NCBI GenBank assembly: GCA_001939145.1
Contig: LSRX01000716.1
Location: 154,054-218,053 of the forward strand
DNA: 64,000 nucleotides
Source: Symbiodinium microadriaticum
Taxonomy: Eukaryota; Sar; Dinophyceae; Suessiales; Symbiodiniaceae
Direction: 5' to 3'
The position numbers were made by a program, and so were the translations under genes. A model generated the notes under the pieces. That model made no database searches. It was not told the origin of the DNA and was given only the letters and a program-made list of their open reading frames with translations. This document shows positions 10,945 to 21,519 of the stretch, piece after piece (position 1 is the stretch's first letter; each line of letters begins with the position of its first letter).

Positions 10945-11325
10945 AGGCGGACGATTGTACCATGGCAGCGCCCAAATAGCGGTCAGCGAAGGTCTCGCGC
11001 GGGCGATTGTGCCATATCCTCACCCCTCTAGCGGCCAGCGGAGGTCTCAGGCGGGCAAAAGTAACTACCATAGCGCGGCCTAATGGCAACTAGCACAGGT
11101 CTCAGGCGGCAATCGTACCAACGCCACGGCCCCCAGGCGGACGATTGTACCATAGCAGCGCCCAAATAGCGGTCAGCGACGGTCTCGCACAGGCAATTGT
11201 GCCATAGCCTCGCCCCTACAGCGGCCAGCGGAGGTCTCAGGCGGGCGAAAGTAACTACCATAGCGCGGCTTATAATAGCGGCCAGCGCAGGTCTCAGGCG
11301 GCAATCGTACCAACGCCACGGCCAA
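10945..11325. repeat. Tandem repeat, 190-bp period, ~48-bp subrepeats
   Basis: Two copies, 10945-11134 and 11135-11325, start with AGGCGGACGATTGTACCAT and end with AATCGTACCAACGCCACGG. Each is built from about four diverged subunits of the form AGCGGCCAGCGGAGGTCTC plus a variable tail. A degenerate unit precedes (10927-10944) and one follows (11326-11360). It lies just 3' of the transposase. Confidence 0.8.
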
Positions 11326-11330
11326 AGAGC

Positions 11331-11815
11331 TGACAGCGGAAGTCTCAGACAGACATTTTCACTTGTGATAAACTTTTATCCTAAAGAGCGCAATTTTGTG
11401 TGTGCGCACACTTCTCCTTTTTGAGTGTTTTCCATCCGCCCGCAACTTGTGCTTTAGGTCACACACACGCTTTCATGTTCAACATGTCTGCTGTGTGCAG
11501 CAACTGTCGCGAGCAGTTGTGTGACTGATCCGCTTGCAGCAAGTTTCGTGTTGACCTTTATCAATATTTTCATTTTATGGTGGGAATGAGTCGAGGGCGA
11601 ATCATTCTGACTTCACCTACCTGAAGCTTTGGGCTGACAGCAGCCAGAGATGTAGGTGAAGTTTGTCAGGCCCTTTTAAAGGTGCATCTAAGGGCCCGTA
11701 CCGCCAGTTGGCCTTAGGCCCTGTGCAAGCGAGTGCAGCGTAGCTGCAGCGCGAATGGCTTGCCGCCTCCTGCCTGTGGCCTTTTGCGGTCGTTGTATGA
11801 CAGAAAGGGGGGAAT
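11331..11815. other. No gene seen
   Basis: A-T richer spacer. No convincing reading frame or repeat is visible apart from the degenerate tail of the 190-bp array. Confidence 0.5.
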
Positions 11816-13062
11816 ATGGATGACCGCATTGATGAGCTCGCGCAAATGCGGGCTACTGCATTCAACAGGCGCCTTGCCGTACTTCGAAGAGCCAGGGCGC
11901 AAGCTGCAGGTTCTGCAGGGCAAGGGAGCAACGCAGAGGATGATGGCGCTGTGACCAATCGAGTTGCAGCCGTGTCCAGCGCAAGTGACGAGATGCAATC
12001 CGTATCTTCTCAAGCGACTTTGCCTGCTGCCGGCTATGGTGGCGCAAATGTGTCGGCTAAGCCTTGTGCTGCTTCGGCAGCCTCTGCGGACCAATGCGTG
12101 CCGGTTTCTGAACGGACGTCGCGAGTGCAAGCCAGCAGACACTTCCAAGTGGGCGTCCGCTTCCGCCTCCTCCGCCGCCTGTGAGAAGACGTCCGACAGC
12201 AGCAGCCCCTGCCGAAGGTGCCGACGAGGCAATGAATGATCTTGCAGCTTTGAATATAAGGCGCCTGTCTGTCACCGGAGAACCGTGTGGTGAGCACCTG
12301 TTTCCTCCGCACCTGAAGCTGTCTTTCGATGTTTCTGGCACTGTGTTGCAAGTGTCGGCCGCATGCAGCTCCGCCGACCTTCGGGGCGGGTTCAGGTCCG
12401 TCTGCTTGCTTGGGCCCAGTACTCGCCTATCCGCCATGGTCTTCAAATTGGGACGGTCCGTGGAGGACAACGTCCAAGAAGTTCGCTCGACAGAACTCTG
12501 TCCATGTGCGGCGTTTACCCGAATTTTTGCCCATGGTGGCGCAACTTTGCAGCTTGGAGACCATTCCGTGTACCATGGGCACTTTATCCTGGCCGAAAGG
12601 GTTCTTCCACTTCGACAGGTCCTGCGTACGGGTGGCATCAAGGCCAGAACGCTGGCGATGGTTGCATTAGGGTGTCTTCAAGGCTGGTGCCGAGCTTCCC
12701 AGGCCGGGATTCGGGTGAGGGATGTGGGCGAAAAACACTGGGGTTTGAAGGAGAACAGCTCTTCCGTTGTCATTTCAAGATTCGACGACGAGTTTCTGCA
12801 ATCCCGGCTGGCTTCCGGTGCGATCTCTGTGGTGATTCTGGATGGCAATTGCTGCATGGTGCAGGGGGGTCCCACGCAGGCGCTTGGGCCGCTTTTCCGG
12901 TGCGATCTCTGTGGTGATTCTGGATGGCAATTGCTGCATGGTGCAGGGGGGTCCCACGCAACTGTTGGGAAGGAGGCGCTTGGGCAGCTTTTGGGCCCTA
13001 CTTTCACAGCTGCTGGCACCCGCGGCCATACTGTCGGTCCAGAATCTAATTGCCAGTTGTAA
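11816..13062 (+). pseudogene. Frameshifted protein with kinase-like motifs
   Basis: An ATG-started frame 11816-12184 (MDDRIDELAQMRATAFNRRL start) runs into an overlapping frame beginning with a proline run (about 12163) and continuing to 13062. The switch near 12150 needs an indel or intron. The second part has pieces reminiscent of a protein-kinase-like fold: SAMVFKLGR (Lys strand), FILAERVLPL (hinge), GIRVRDVGEKHWGL (RD catalytic-loop-like, with His where Asn is expected) and VVISRFDDEF (DFG-like). The resemblance is weak and activity is doubtful. The 3' end is altered by a 66-bp tandem duplication. It is followed by other retroelement-like fragments, so it may be cargo or debris of one retroelement. 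Confidence 0.38.
12813..12960. repeat. 66-bp direct duplication, 82-bp offset
   Basis: 12813-12878 and 12895-12960 share a 66-bp segment (starting TTCCGGTGCGATCTCTG, ending GGTCCCACGCA). The duplicate lies out of frame with the original, so it truncates or scrambles the kinase-like ORF. Confidence 0.9.
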
Positions 13063-13604
13063 CAGCAGGCCATTGGCCGTCTTGGAGGGGCTCTCCTTGT
13101 CGCTGTTGCTCCCCACTGTCGCATTGTTGCCTCCTCGGCCTACCGGCTGACCAACGGCGTGGGTCTGCGTCCCGTCGGGGCATCTGGCGCAGCTGCAGAG
13201 CATATACTCAGTGTTCTCAGGGTGACGAGGACCGCAAACAGGGTTACCCTGCATCGACGCAGCAGAGCAGAAACAGCTTGCCCGGAGCCTCAGTTCGCTT
13301 GCTCTAGCCTCTGGTTTGGGCGTCAGGTTTGGTCGAACGGATGTAAGATACGTGTGACTGTCAACGACAGGTGCCTCGTGGACGACCTCACTTCCGGGTT
13401 TAGGGTTACGGGTGGGTTTCGACCTTCTCTGACCCTCTGGTCTGGTCCCAGAGGTGCTAGGGCCGACTCCGGCAGCATTGTCTCAGGATGACTTGGAGAC
13501 CGCTGCCAAGAGGTGTGCCGCCCTTCTTCGCGCCATTAGGTGTGCAGCCACTGCAAGGTAGCCAAGGCGGTTGTAGGAGGTGAAATGGAACGGCTGGATG
13601 TGCG

Positions 13605-13970
13605 GTGACTCAAAGGGCCATTCACCTTTGATGGGCTGGATCAAATGTATGAGTGCACTCGGATTGTTTCGAGGCGTTCCGGTGTCGTGCAGGGCGACAG
13701 GGTTCAGGCTGTGGACGATCTTTCGGGGTTCCTGATGCTAAGGCTAAGGGTCCTGTGTTGGGTCGAAGCTCCTCCGGTGCTGACCTTCAGGGATGGAGCA
13801 CGTGAACTGGATGGCGATGTGACCATGCATGGGGTCGTTCTCCTTGTGCCTGCCTCGGGGATTCAGCAATTGTACGCCGTCTTCGTTCCTGCCCCACTAG
13901 TGGCCGGGTGGCTTACAGGAGGGTCCCCGAGACGATCAAGGAAGCAGCAGACAGGAGGAAGCAGAGACAA
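13605..13970 (+). pseudogene. Reverse-transcriptase finger-like fragment
   Basis: The frame through 13617-13730 reads FTFDGLDQMYECTRIV, then SRRSGVVQGDRVQAVDDLSG. This resembles the motif-1/2 region of dinoflagellate reverse transcriptases (R-x-x-VVQ-x-K/R-x-R-x-x-DD). No palm motif with a catalytic DD pair follows, so at best this is a broken piece. A further protein-like stretch (ALSQDDLETAAKRCAALLRAI) lies in another frame just upstream at about 13470-13555. Function cannot be assigned with confidence. Confidence 0.3.
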
Positions 13971-14588
13971 AAGATGAACAAAGCCCGTGGCTCGGGTGGT
14001 GCGCCACATGGAACAAGCTCTCCACAGGCTGAGGAAGTTCCTGGCGCTACTTCGTCTGGTTCTCCAGAACCTGCTGCGCCTCCTCGTGGTACTCAGCGTC
14101 CGCTAGAACCCGCACAACCTCCTCAGAGCGGCAAAGGTGGCAAATCAAAAGGCGATGAGAAAGGAGGCAAGTCCTCCAAAGGGAAGTCCAAGGGCAAAGA
14201 CAAAGGCAAGGGCAAGAGCAAACACTGACTAGATTCCGAATCGGAATCGTCTGATGTGGATTTGTTCGTTGGTTATAATCCTCCCGATCAGCCTCCCTCT
14301 TTCCGCGAACGTATGGTGCGGCAACAACCTGATGTTTTTCTTTCTGAAGAACACGAGCCGGTTGGAGAGACGCGAGATCGAACTTGGGATGATGATGTGG
14401 ACCTTCAGGAGGTACCTACACGTCCTGCTCCAAGTGATCTTCAAAATCTCTCCTCTCGGTACATGCCGTCAAGAGTCGATCGTCGTTACTTGTTCACAGA
14501 TGAGGAAGAAGAACAACATCGACAACAACGACGTCGCGGTACAACGAGGGATCGATCGTGGGATACCGATATGCTCATCCTTGACTGA
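13908..14588 (+). pseudogene. Basic/acidic gag-like ORF with one in-frame TGA
   Basis: The same reading frame is open from 13908 to 14588 except for a TGA at 14226-14228. The first part is proline-rich and ends in a long Lys-Gly-Ser tail (GKGGKSKGDEKGGKSS and similar) like the basic tails of dinoflagellate retroelement gag proteins. After the stop it continues as LDSESESSDVDLF and a second hydrophilic, charged segment. Either the stop is a lesion in a dead copy, or it is a readthrough stop like that between gag and pol at 36202. I recognise no further domain. Confidence 0.42.
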
Positions 14589-15530
14589 TTCTGGAAGGAG
14601 CCGATTTCACTGAATGCTTCTCACAGGAGAAGGTATCTTCAGTGTAGTGTGATTTCCAGCCAGTCAGCTAATGGAAATGCTTTTCACAGGAAGGGGAACT
14701 CCCTATGCCTTTGTTGCCAAGGACAATAGAGACACAGGGGACACCATTCAGCATCCAACATTAAGGGTGAGAGTCGAACTCACAATTCAGCTGTACCAGT
14801 AGTAGAACTTGCTACAGTCTCTTGTACGGATTTGCATCAACCATGATGTTGAGCATGGAGCTCGCCGCTGCTGTTTTTGGGAAAAGCAAGTTTTGTGTAG
14901 CAGTCGTAATAAGGCTGGCGAGTGGATGATTACACGCATTGAATTCATTGGTTTTTGTAGCAGATCGGCAAGTTAAGGAAGCGTTGCAAGCATTGCAGCT
15001 TCAAGGTTCACAGATTGCACGGTAGACAGTCGACAAGTGCTGGGAGCGACTGCTCGATACTCTCCCCATTTTGTGCAACGCTGGAATGCTCGGAGCCAAG
15101 GCCGGGAAGCATTGCGCACAATTGACGGAGCGTGTCACCCATTTGTTTGGCAGGTTCTTTACAGACACTCCAATGGAAGAGAGTCGATGCTTACGGTGAT
15201 TGCCATCCGCGTGGATGGATGGGTCCAAGTTGCAGAAAGCCTCTTGTTCTTCCATAATGCATAGGAGCGAACAGGAGCTTGCGGGTCAGTCATTGGGTAC
15301 TCTACAGCCTTGACAGTGCAAGGTATAGTCGCCTACAATGCAGCGACGGCAGCATGGGTACCTCCGGACCGCGTCACCAAGGCTGTTGAGGGGCGGCTTG
15401 GTTTGGGGATGGGAAAAACTTCATTGTGGAAAGGTCACCAGGGAGACGCCCGCTCACAGCACCAGCGAGGACTGAGAGTTTTTTTGCCTGTAAGTTTGGA
15501 CGACTTACCTGCTCGTCAGGACATGAAGTA
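14589..15530. other. No gene seen; tRNA-like fragment inside
   Basis: No protein-like frame. On the minus strand at about 14757-14826 a T-arm-like hairpin (GTGAG TTCGACT CTCAC, a good B-box) follows a D-arm-like stretch (TAGCAAGTTC ... GGTACAGC). There is no anticodon arm and no pairing acceptor stem. This may be a tRNA-derived SINE relic. Confidence 0.3.
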
Positions 15531-15534
15531 GCAA

Positions 15535-15910
15535 CCACTGAACTAACGGCGCTCTCGAGTTTCCAACCTTGGCTCAAGCAAAACCAGTTTCGGGGCCCTT
15601 GGCTTGAGCGATTGATTCGGCAACCACATGTTCTTACTCCCTGGCCACCCTAAGTGATCAAGCACCCATTGCTTCAGGACAAAATGAGGAAGAACCGTGC
15701 CCGGCAGACAATGGACGAGGAGGACTGTTGCTCAAAAATACATTTCCAAACGGTTGGCGTTAGTACTCGGGCAAGCCTATTTGACCGTTGCCAGTTGCTT
15801 CAGGACAAAGCCGGGAAGAAGCGTGTCCGACAAACAACGGACGAAGAGGACTGCTGCTCAAGCAACAGCACTCTCGAGCTTCCGACCTGTGGGGCCCTGG
15901 GCTTTGCTAT
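15535..15910. repeat. Imperfect block repeats (three partial copies)
   Basis: The block TTGCTTCAGGACAAA ... AAGAACCGTGCCCGGCAGAC ... GAGGAGGACTGTTGCTCAA at about 15670-15740 recurs at about 15795-15865 with substitutions. The CTCTCGAGTTTCCAACCTTGG ... GGGGCCCTTGG piece at about 15548-15608 recurs at 15870-15905. The reading frame across them encodes a repeated, charged peptide (RQTMDEEDCCS / RQTTDEEDCCS), but I would not call it a gene. Confidence 0.7.
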
Positions 15911-16165
15911 TTGATACAAGATGTGATATGTTTGTCCTGTAGGCCGGCCCGGCCATAGCTCCAAAGAGGAAAATCTTGAGTGCCAGCGCCATCCTCCGAC
16001 TGAGTTTTATCGATCTCTCGGGCCAATGCGAAGCGTGGGGCATCGAGCCATTGCCAAAAGCAAATGATCAAATCGACATTCCGGAAAGCAGAGGAAAGCT
16101 TGCCAGAACCATTGCCAGCTTTCAGGCAAAGAGATCTCTGATCAGGGGTTGTTTTTTCTAAAGGT

Positions 16166-16710
16166 GTAAAGGTTTAGGGTTTAGGGCCAGATTGCATTTT
16201 GGATGTCGCCTCCGTGTTCCTTGGGTGGAGCCCTGATGATCCTTGGGTGAGGAGGCTCCAGGCCTCCCCCAGCTGCTTGGCTAGGGCTCCCGTGCTGCCT
16301 GGGTGGGGTGGCATCGAAAATGTAATCTGGCACAGGTTTAGCGGTCAAGGTGTAGGGCTTATAAGGGTTTAGGGTTTTAGGTTTAGGGTTTAGGGTGCAA
16401 GGTTTTGTTTAGGGTTTAGGTGTCTAGGTTTAAGGTGCGTTTTTCGGTTTGTGTAAAGGCGGTGTGTAAGGTTTAGATCCAGATTGTTTATTGGATGTCG
16501 CCCCCATGTTCCTTGGGTGGAGCCCTGATGATTCTTGGGTGGGGGGCCCCGGCCTTCCCCAGCTGCTTGGCGAGGGCTCCCGCGCTGCCTGGGTGGGGTG
16601 ACATCCAAAACATAATCTGGAAGGGTTTAGGGGCAACAGGGTGTAGGGCCTATAGGGGTTTTGGGTTTAGGATGTAGGGTTTCGTTCGGGGTTTAGGTGC
16701 ATATTTAGTC
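16166..16710. repeat. Interstitial TTTAGGG repeats with two 130-bp blocks
   Basis: Degenerate TTTAGGG (plant/dinoflagellate-type telomere unit) runs at 16167-16190, 16335-16440 and 16620-16700 enclose two direct copies of a ~130-bp block. The blocks, about 16201-16330 and 16492-16620, both run from GGATGTCGCC through TTCCTTGGGTGGAGCCC to ATAATCTGG or GTAATCTGG. Confidence 0.85.
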
Positions 16711-16764
16711 GTTTTGAAGCCTTAGGGGTAATAAGCTAGAAGGCTTAGAAAGACCCTTTAAGAA

Positions 16765-17200
16765 GCTGACTCGGACCCCCAATGCCTTTACGAAGCTGTG
16801 TCGGACGTTCCCAGAGCCCTTTCGGAAGCTGCATCGGAGGCACCCAAACCCCTTTAGGAAGCTGTATCGGAGGCACCAGAACTTTTCAATACGCTGTATC
16901 CGAGGGACCCCGAACCCTTTAAATAGCTGTATCGGAGGCACCAGAACCTTTCAAAACGCTGCATCCGAGGGACCCCGAACCCTTTAAGTAGCTGTATCGG
17001 AGGCACCGAAACCCCTTTAGGAAGCTGTATCGGAGGCACCAGAACCTTTCAAAACGCTGTATCCGAGGGACCCCGAACCCTTTAAATAGCTGTATCGGAG
17101 GCACCAGAACCTTTCAAAACGCTGCATCCGAGGGACCCCGAACCCCTTAAATAGCTGTATCGGAGGCACCGAAACCCCTTTAGGAAGCTGTATCGGAGCG
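16765..17200. repeat. 33-bp minisatellite
   Basis: About 13 copies of a 33-bp unit with core AGCTGTATCGGAGGCACC. Three variants (tails GAAACCCCTTTAGGA, AGAACCTTTCAAAACG and GACCCCGAACCCTTTAA) cycle in order, making a ~98-bp higher-order unit. Because 33 is divisible by 3, the minus strand stays open and reads an 11-aa repeat (PPIQLFKGFGV-like). This is repeat translation, not gene evidence. Confidence 0.9.
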
Positions 17201-17560
17201 TTCAAATCGACTTGAAAACTATGTGTTCGGACCAGCGTCTACATGGGGATTACCGTTGTTAGCACGCGCGCAAACCATGCCTCGGGTACCAGTGCATGCG
17301 CGGCGTCCCATGGGATTGGCAGGTTTCAGCGTTGAAATCGACTTGAAAACTATGTGTTCGAACCCACGCGTCCCCAACTAGAACTATGATTTGCACTGCC
17401 TTGCACTGCCTTTATGAATGCGGGCGTCTACTTGGGGATTCGCATAACCAGCATCCAATGCACTGCCTTTCGCGGGCCGGTGTAAGACTCGGAGCCGTCT
17501 AGTCGCCCTGAGTGCGTAAGAATGCACATGTACAACACAGATTGCAGCAAATTGCGGGAA
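17201..17560. repeat. Spaced direct repeat; otherwise empty
   Basis: The phrase AATCGACTTGAAAACTATGT recurs at about 17206 and 17335, each time followed by GTTCG. A TTGCACTGCC doublet lies at about 17392-17411. No gene is visible. Confidence 0.6.
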
Positions 17561-18150
17561 CTTGCTATGGAGATTGGTCTTGGCAGGATCACTGGGGCAA
17601 GCCGGATCCGGGGTCAGAGTCGTCCGAGTATCTTGGCAGAGCCAGCAAGTGCTAACCCATTATGCAAACAAAATCTCCTCGTGTGAACAACTTGTCATCG
17701 TGTCAAAATCAGGATCCCATTCTGCTGGCACGAGCCGTACTGCAAGAACCCGCGGTGCCGGTTCAAGCATTGGACGAAGTGAGAGATGCATGTAATCGCT
17801 TGTACTGGATTTAAGTTACAGCGGAAATCCGGCAAGCACGCCCGGCACGGTGTCGCTTCCCAGGTTGCATCGGATTTCAAGGTACAGCAGAAATCTGGTA
17901 GACATGGTCGGCGCCAATTGGTGCTTCTCATCTTGCACGGTCGTGTAGTTTGCGTGCTGGCTTTCGATCCTTCAGATGTACAGCGCTGGCAAAAGCGGAA
18001 GGTCGGCCCTCCAACGCGGCATCCGTATTTTGTTTAAAGTGCCAGGATTGCAAGAGACAGCACCTTTGGGTCAAGGCAAGTGCAGGGGCTAAGAACTGCT
18101 CGCGATTTTAGGTTTTAAACAGGACCCTCGCCGAAACACGAAGCTTTGTG
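17561..18150. other. No firm gene; 60-bp imperfect tandem pair
   Basis: An open frame at 17786-18037 covers two imperfect ~60-bp repeats (TGGATTTAAGTTACAGCGG / CGGATTTCAAGGTACAGCAG). Its product (repeated GFKLQRKSGKHAR-like units) has no known family. I treat it as repeat-derived. Confidence 0.3.
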
Positions 18151-18154
18151 AGAC

Positions 18155-19340
18155 ACCCTCAACCTCAAACCCTACACCCTAAACCCGAAACCTTGAACCT
18201 TACACTCTAAACCCTAAACCCTAAACCCTCAACCTTAAACCCCAAACCCTAAACCCTAAACCCTAAACCCGTACAGTAAGACCTAAAGATGCACTTGCTA
18301 CGTTGGGCCGGGGGCTTGATGTGTGTGGACTCTTTGTGTCAGGCTACCATCGAGTTTGGGGTTTTAGGATTTAGGGTTTAGGCTTCGTGTGTAGAGTTTA
18401 AAGTTCAGGGTGTAGAGTTTCACGCTTCGAGTGTGGCCAATTACCAAGGTGTCACAGAAAAGGACGCGAGCCGCCTATTGCAGACTTTCTAACCGTAAAG
18501 CCTAAACCCTAAGCCCCGCCCGTAAGCCCTGAGCCCGAAACTCTACACCTTAAGCCCTACAACCTACACCCTCAGCCCTAAGCCCTAAACCTTCAAACCT
18601 TAAACCTGGCCCTAAACCCTAAATCCTAAACCCTAAACCCTAAAGCCTATATGCATCCTACCTTTTTCGAGTCTGGCATTGGCCGCAGACCTGGCGGTGC
18701 ACAATCGCAGGGGTTAGGGTTTGGGATTTAGGGTTTAAAGGTTTAACGTCTAGGGTGCATCCGTCCGGGTCAGTCTAATATACAGTACCTCGCGCCCCAG
18801 TGGCCCCACTCAAAGCCCCAAGCCCGAAACCCTAAACCCAAAACTCTAAACCCCCAAACCTTAAACCCGGGCCTAAACCCTGAACCCTAAACCTCAAGCT
18901 CTCAACCCTATATACCCTACCTCTTTTGAGTTTGGCCTTCGGCCGCAGACCTGGCAGTGCACCGTCGCAGGGGTTAGGGCTTAGACTGTTAGGCTTCAAG
19001 GTTTAGGGTTGAGGGTAGAGGGTTCAGGGTTTAGGTTTATGGTTTAGGTTTCAGGGTTCAGGGATTTTGGATTTACTGTAGGATTCAGGGATTGGACGTT
19101 TACGGTGTAGGGTGCAGGGTTGAAGGTGTAGGACGTTAGGATTTAGGATTTAGGGTTTTGGGTTTAGGGCTTAGGATAGGGTCTAAACCCCTGGATCACT
19201 CAAACTCAAACCCCAGACTCTAAACCCTAAGCCTTAAACCCCTAAACCTTTAAACCTAAAACCCCAAGCCCTAACCCTAAACCCTGAACGCCCTAAACCC
19301 TATACCCTAAACCCTAAACCCTAATCCCAGCCCTACAGTC
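18155..19340. repeat. Telomere-like arrays in alternating orientation
   Basis: Degenerate CCCTAAA arrays (about 18160-18280, 18490-18655, 18810-18930, 19195-19335) alternate with TTTAGGG arrays (about 18355-18425, 18712-18765, 18970-19190). A non-telomeric linker with CCGCAGACCTGGC and CGCAGGGGTTAGGG occurs at about 18665-18725 and again at 18925-18985, so a ~255-bp inverted-repeat unit has been duplicated. No gene is present. Confidence 0.9.
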
Positions 19341-20248
19341 GCAGCGCCCGTAGAAGGTCATGGCGCCCGAGAGGGGAGGGGGGGGAGCCCTGCCAGGGCC
19401 ACAAAAAAAACCCGAATCCCAGCAACCAAGGCCAGAAAAAATCCTGGCAGGCAAAAAGTGGCAAAAAGAACCTTTTCAGGGGTCAAAAAAAGCCTAGTCC
19501 AGCTCATGCAGCACAGCTTGAACTTTGTTGAAAGATGGTTGGACTGCCATGAAATGCTACGAACGCAGGCAGTGCCACAAGGTTCTCCGCAAGCAGGTAT
19601 GGTTTGTGCCAGTCATAGGGGCGGATCGGTGTGCGGTAAGAGCCCAACAGTGGCCACAAGTGTAGGTACGACTCTTTTACGTACAGGCTATCGAGTTTCT
19701 GGTTTGTGGCCCACCCCGGAGAAGGTGATCTCACGTCTGTAGAAGTGTTCGTGCACCAGAAACGGATCATGTCAAAAACGATGTCAGGCGCTGACCGTGG
19801 TTTCTGCGCTGTGGGCTCCAAGTTTTAACTAGAGTCATATTAGGACCTGGGCATGGTTGAATGTCCGATGCCTGGAGCGACAAATCAAGAGAGAGAGAGA
19901 GAGAGAGGGCGAGCGCACGCGCACCCGCAAGTCCTGGCGGGGTTTTTGGATTTCCCCCCAGGTAGTTTCTCCCGGGAGGCTCGGCTGTACACACTCGCTG
20001 CCTGGGGTTATGCCGTTGGAAGGAAAGCAAAACACTATCGTAACCATGTTGGGCTTCCCCCAGCTACTCCCCCTTCATGTTGCACGCCATGTACAAGAAA
20101 AACATGTATTTATACACACTCTCCAAACACCTGCAAGGCACTGCAACTGTAAACTGAGGCTCGGACCAGCGTATTAGCTTATCCCCCGGGGGAAGTGCGG
20201 GCGCGCCCTGCTTCTCCTGTCCCGGTAGAGAGAGAGAGAGAGAGAGAG
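19341..20248. other. No firm gene; (GA)n tracts
   Basis: Short open frames only. GA runs lie at 19889-19908 and 20226-20249; the second directly abuts the spliced-leader sequence. The frames that cross them read RERERE strings and are not gene evidence. Confidence 0.5.
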
Positions 20249-20270
20249 ACCGTAGCCATTTTGGCTCAAG
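20249..20270 (+). other. Full-length dinoflagellate spliced-leader (DinoSL) relic
   Basis: All 22 positions match the known DinoSL exon (D-CCGTAG-CCATTTTGGCTCAAG, with D = A here). DinoSL is added to the 5' end of nuclear mRNAs by trans-splicing. The next bases are CCGCG, not a GT donor, so this is not an SL RNA gene. It is the footprint of a mature mRNA copied back into the genome. A (GA)n tract precedes it directly. Confidence 0.95.
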
Positions 20271-20677
20271 CCGCGAGTGGTTCAAGGACGTTGGGTGCCG
20301 CTCTGCCCCTCTGTCTTTCCTGTCTCTCCTTGCTCTTCAGGCACCCTTCAGTCCTCAACCGGGGCGCCTTTCCCGTGCCTCCGCTGCCTGCTCTTTCTTC
20401 GCCATTGCTGCAGGGCGACCTGGCCAAGTTTGCGTTCTTTCAGCCCATCGCTTTAAAGGGGGAGCTAGGTGTGCAACGCAGCCCGACGGTGTCCACTACA
20501 GCCTGTCCCTTGGGGAGTTTCCCAACAGCGAGCTCTTCGTGATCGGCGAACCTACGCGCCCTCTACCTCTCCGACCCGATTCCCTAGGGGGAGTTCCTCG
20601 AACGACGGCTACCTGCACGTAACGTCCGTGACTGTGGCAGGGACACCAAGAGTGCAATCTACACACTACGCAGCTAC

Positions 20678-21519
20678 ATGATGGGCCCAAAGCGGGGAAA
20701 AGCTCCGAAAGCGTCTGGTGAAGATCCAACTCCCAGGTGCGTGAGATGTGAGCGGGGGCCAACCTACCACGGTGGACACGAACGCCAAGATCCCAAATGC
20801 ATTTACCATGGCTGCAAGAGCTCCAGTCTCAAGGATCTCAGTTCCTATGCTCGACATAAGCAGATCCAGACTGAGATCCAGAGGGCCCTCTCTTCCGGGG
20901 AGGAAGCCCCGAGCACCACGCCGATGATGACTACCTCCAAAACCAGTATGCCTACACCACCACTGGGGTTGCACTCCCAAGGCGGGCCAAGGGAGACCAA
21001 AAGCCGTGCCCGAGGTGTTTGAACGACAAGAGCCACGCCAAACACGACCCGCTGGCAGATAACTGCATCTTTTTTGGAGTTACCGGGGACATCACGCCGG
21101 CTGTTGCTCGTCGGGTGCTCTTGGAACGGGAGATAGCCTGGGCTAAGGACGACGCCAAAACCAAAGACTCTCTCAGCTCTACTACCAGAACTTCCCCCCC
21201 CCACCCCCNNNNNNNNNNNNNNNNNNNNNNNNNNNNNNNNNNNNNNNNNNNNNNNNNNNNNNNNNNNNNCCCCCTCCCCCCCCCACTAAGGCGAGTGTTG
21301 AACGTCAACAGCGAGCTGTGGCCAAAGAAGATGCAACATCGGGGGACTTACCCGCAGACTACATCGACGACTATGACGATATCACGGGGAATCTCCTCGC
21401 AGACCCCTTGCAAGAGCTCTTCGGCATCAGTGGTCACGACAAGAACCTCAACGCGGGGTCGCCCGTACAAAGGACACCAGTCAGAGCCTTCGCGAGCCCT
21501 CATCTTAGGACTTGATTAG
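20678..21519 (+). pseudogene. Putative zinc-binding protein, frameshifted and gapped
   Basis: Starts at ATG ATG (20678). The first frame encodes CVRCERGPTYHGGH ... DPKCIYHG. Around 20890-20930 the coding signal moves to another frame (PEHHADDDYLQNQYAY), which encodes a second, similar motif, CPRCLNDKSHAKHDPLADNCIFFG split over 21007-21077. After the 61-N gap a third frame reads an acidic tail (ADYIDDYDDITGNLL) ending near 21510. The repeated C-x2-C ... H-x2/3-H ... C pattern suggests two metal-binding knuckles. No family is recognised. The frame changes may be real decay or assembly error in C-rich sequence. It sits inside the DinoSL/A-tract unit. Confidence 0.5.
21209..21269. other. Assembly gap (61 N)
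   Basis: Run of N flanked on both sides by poly-C (CCCCCCCCCACCCCC and CCCCTCCCCCCCCC), a sequence class that stalls polymerases. True length is unknown. Confidence 0.99.

Noticed and set aside
2744..11400. Terminal inverted repeats of the MULE-like element
   Set aside because: I looked in both flanks by eye and found no convincing long inverted repeat. An alignment of copies is needed.
14757..14826. tRNA gene on the minus strand
   Set aside because: Good T-arm/B-box and a D-arm-like stretch, but no anticodon arm and no complementary acceptor stem. Kept only as a possible SINE relic.
15569..15578. Second DinoSL relic (TTGGCTCAAG)
   Set aside because: Only ten matching bases; the upstream half of DinoSL is absent.
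16705..17205. Minus-strand genes with PPIQLFKGFG repeats
   Set aside because: Open only because the minisatellite unit is 33 bp.
16166..19340. True chromosome end
   Set aside because: Repeats are degenerate, change orientation and are followed by more than 40 kb of sequence, so they are interstitial.
20249..20330. Spliced-leader RNA gene
   Set aside because: The 22-nt exon is followed by CCGCG rather than a GT donor, and no Sm-site-like intron follows.
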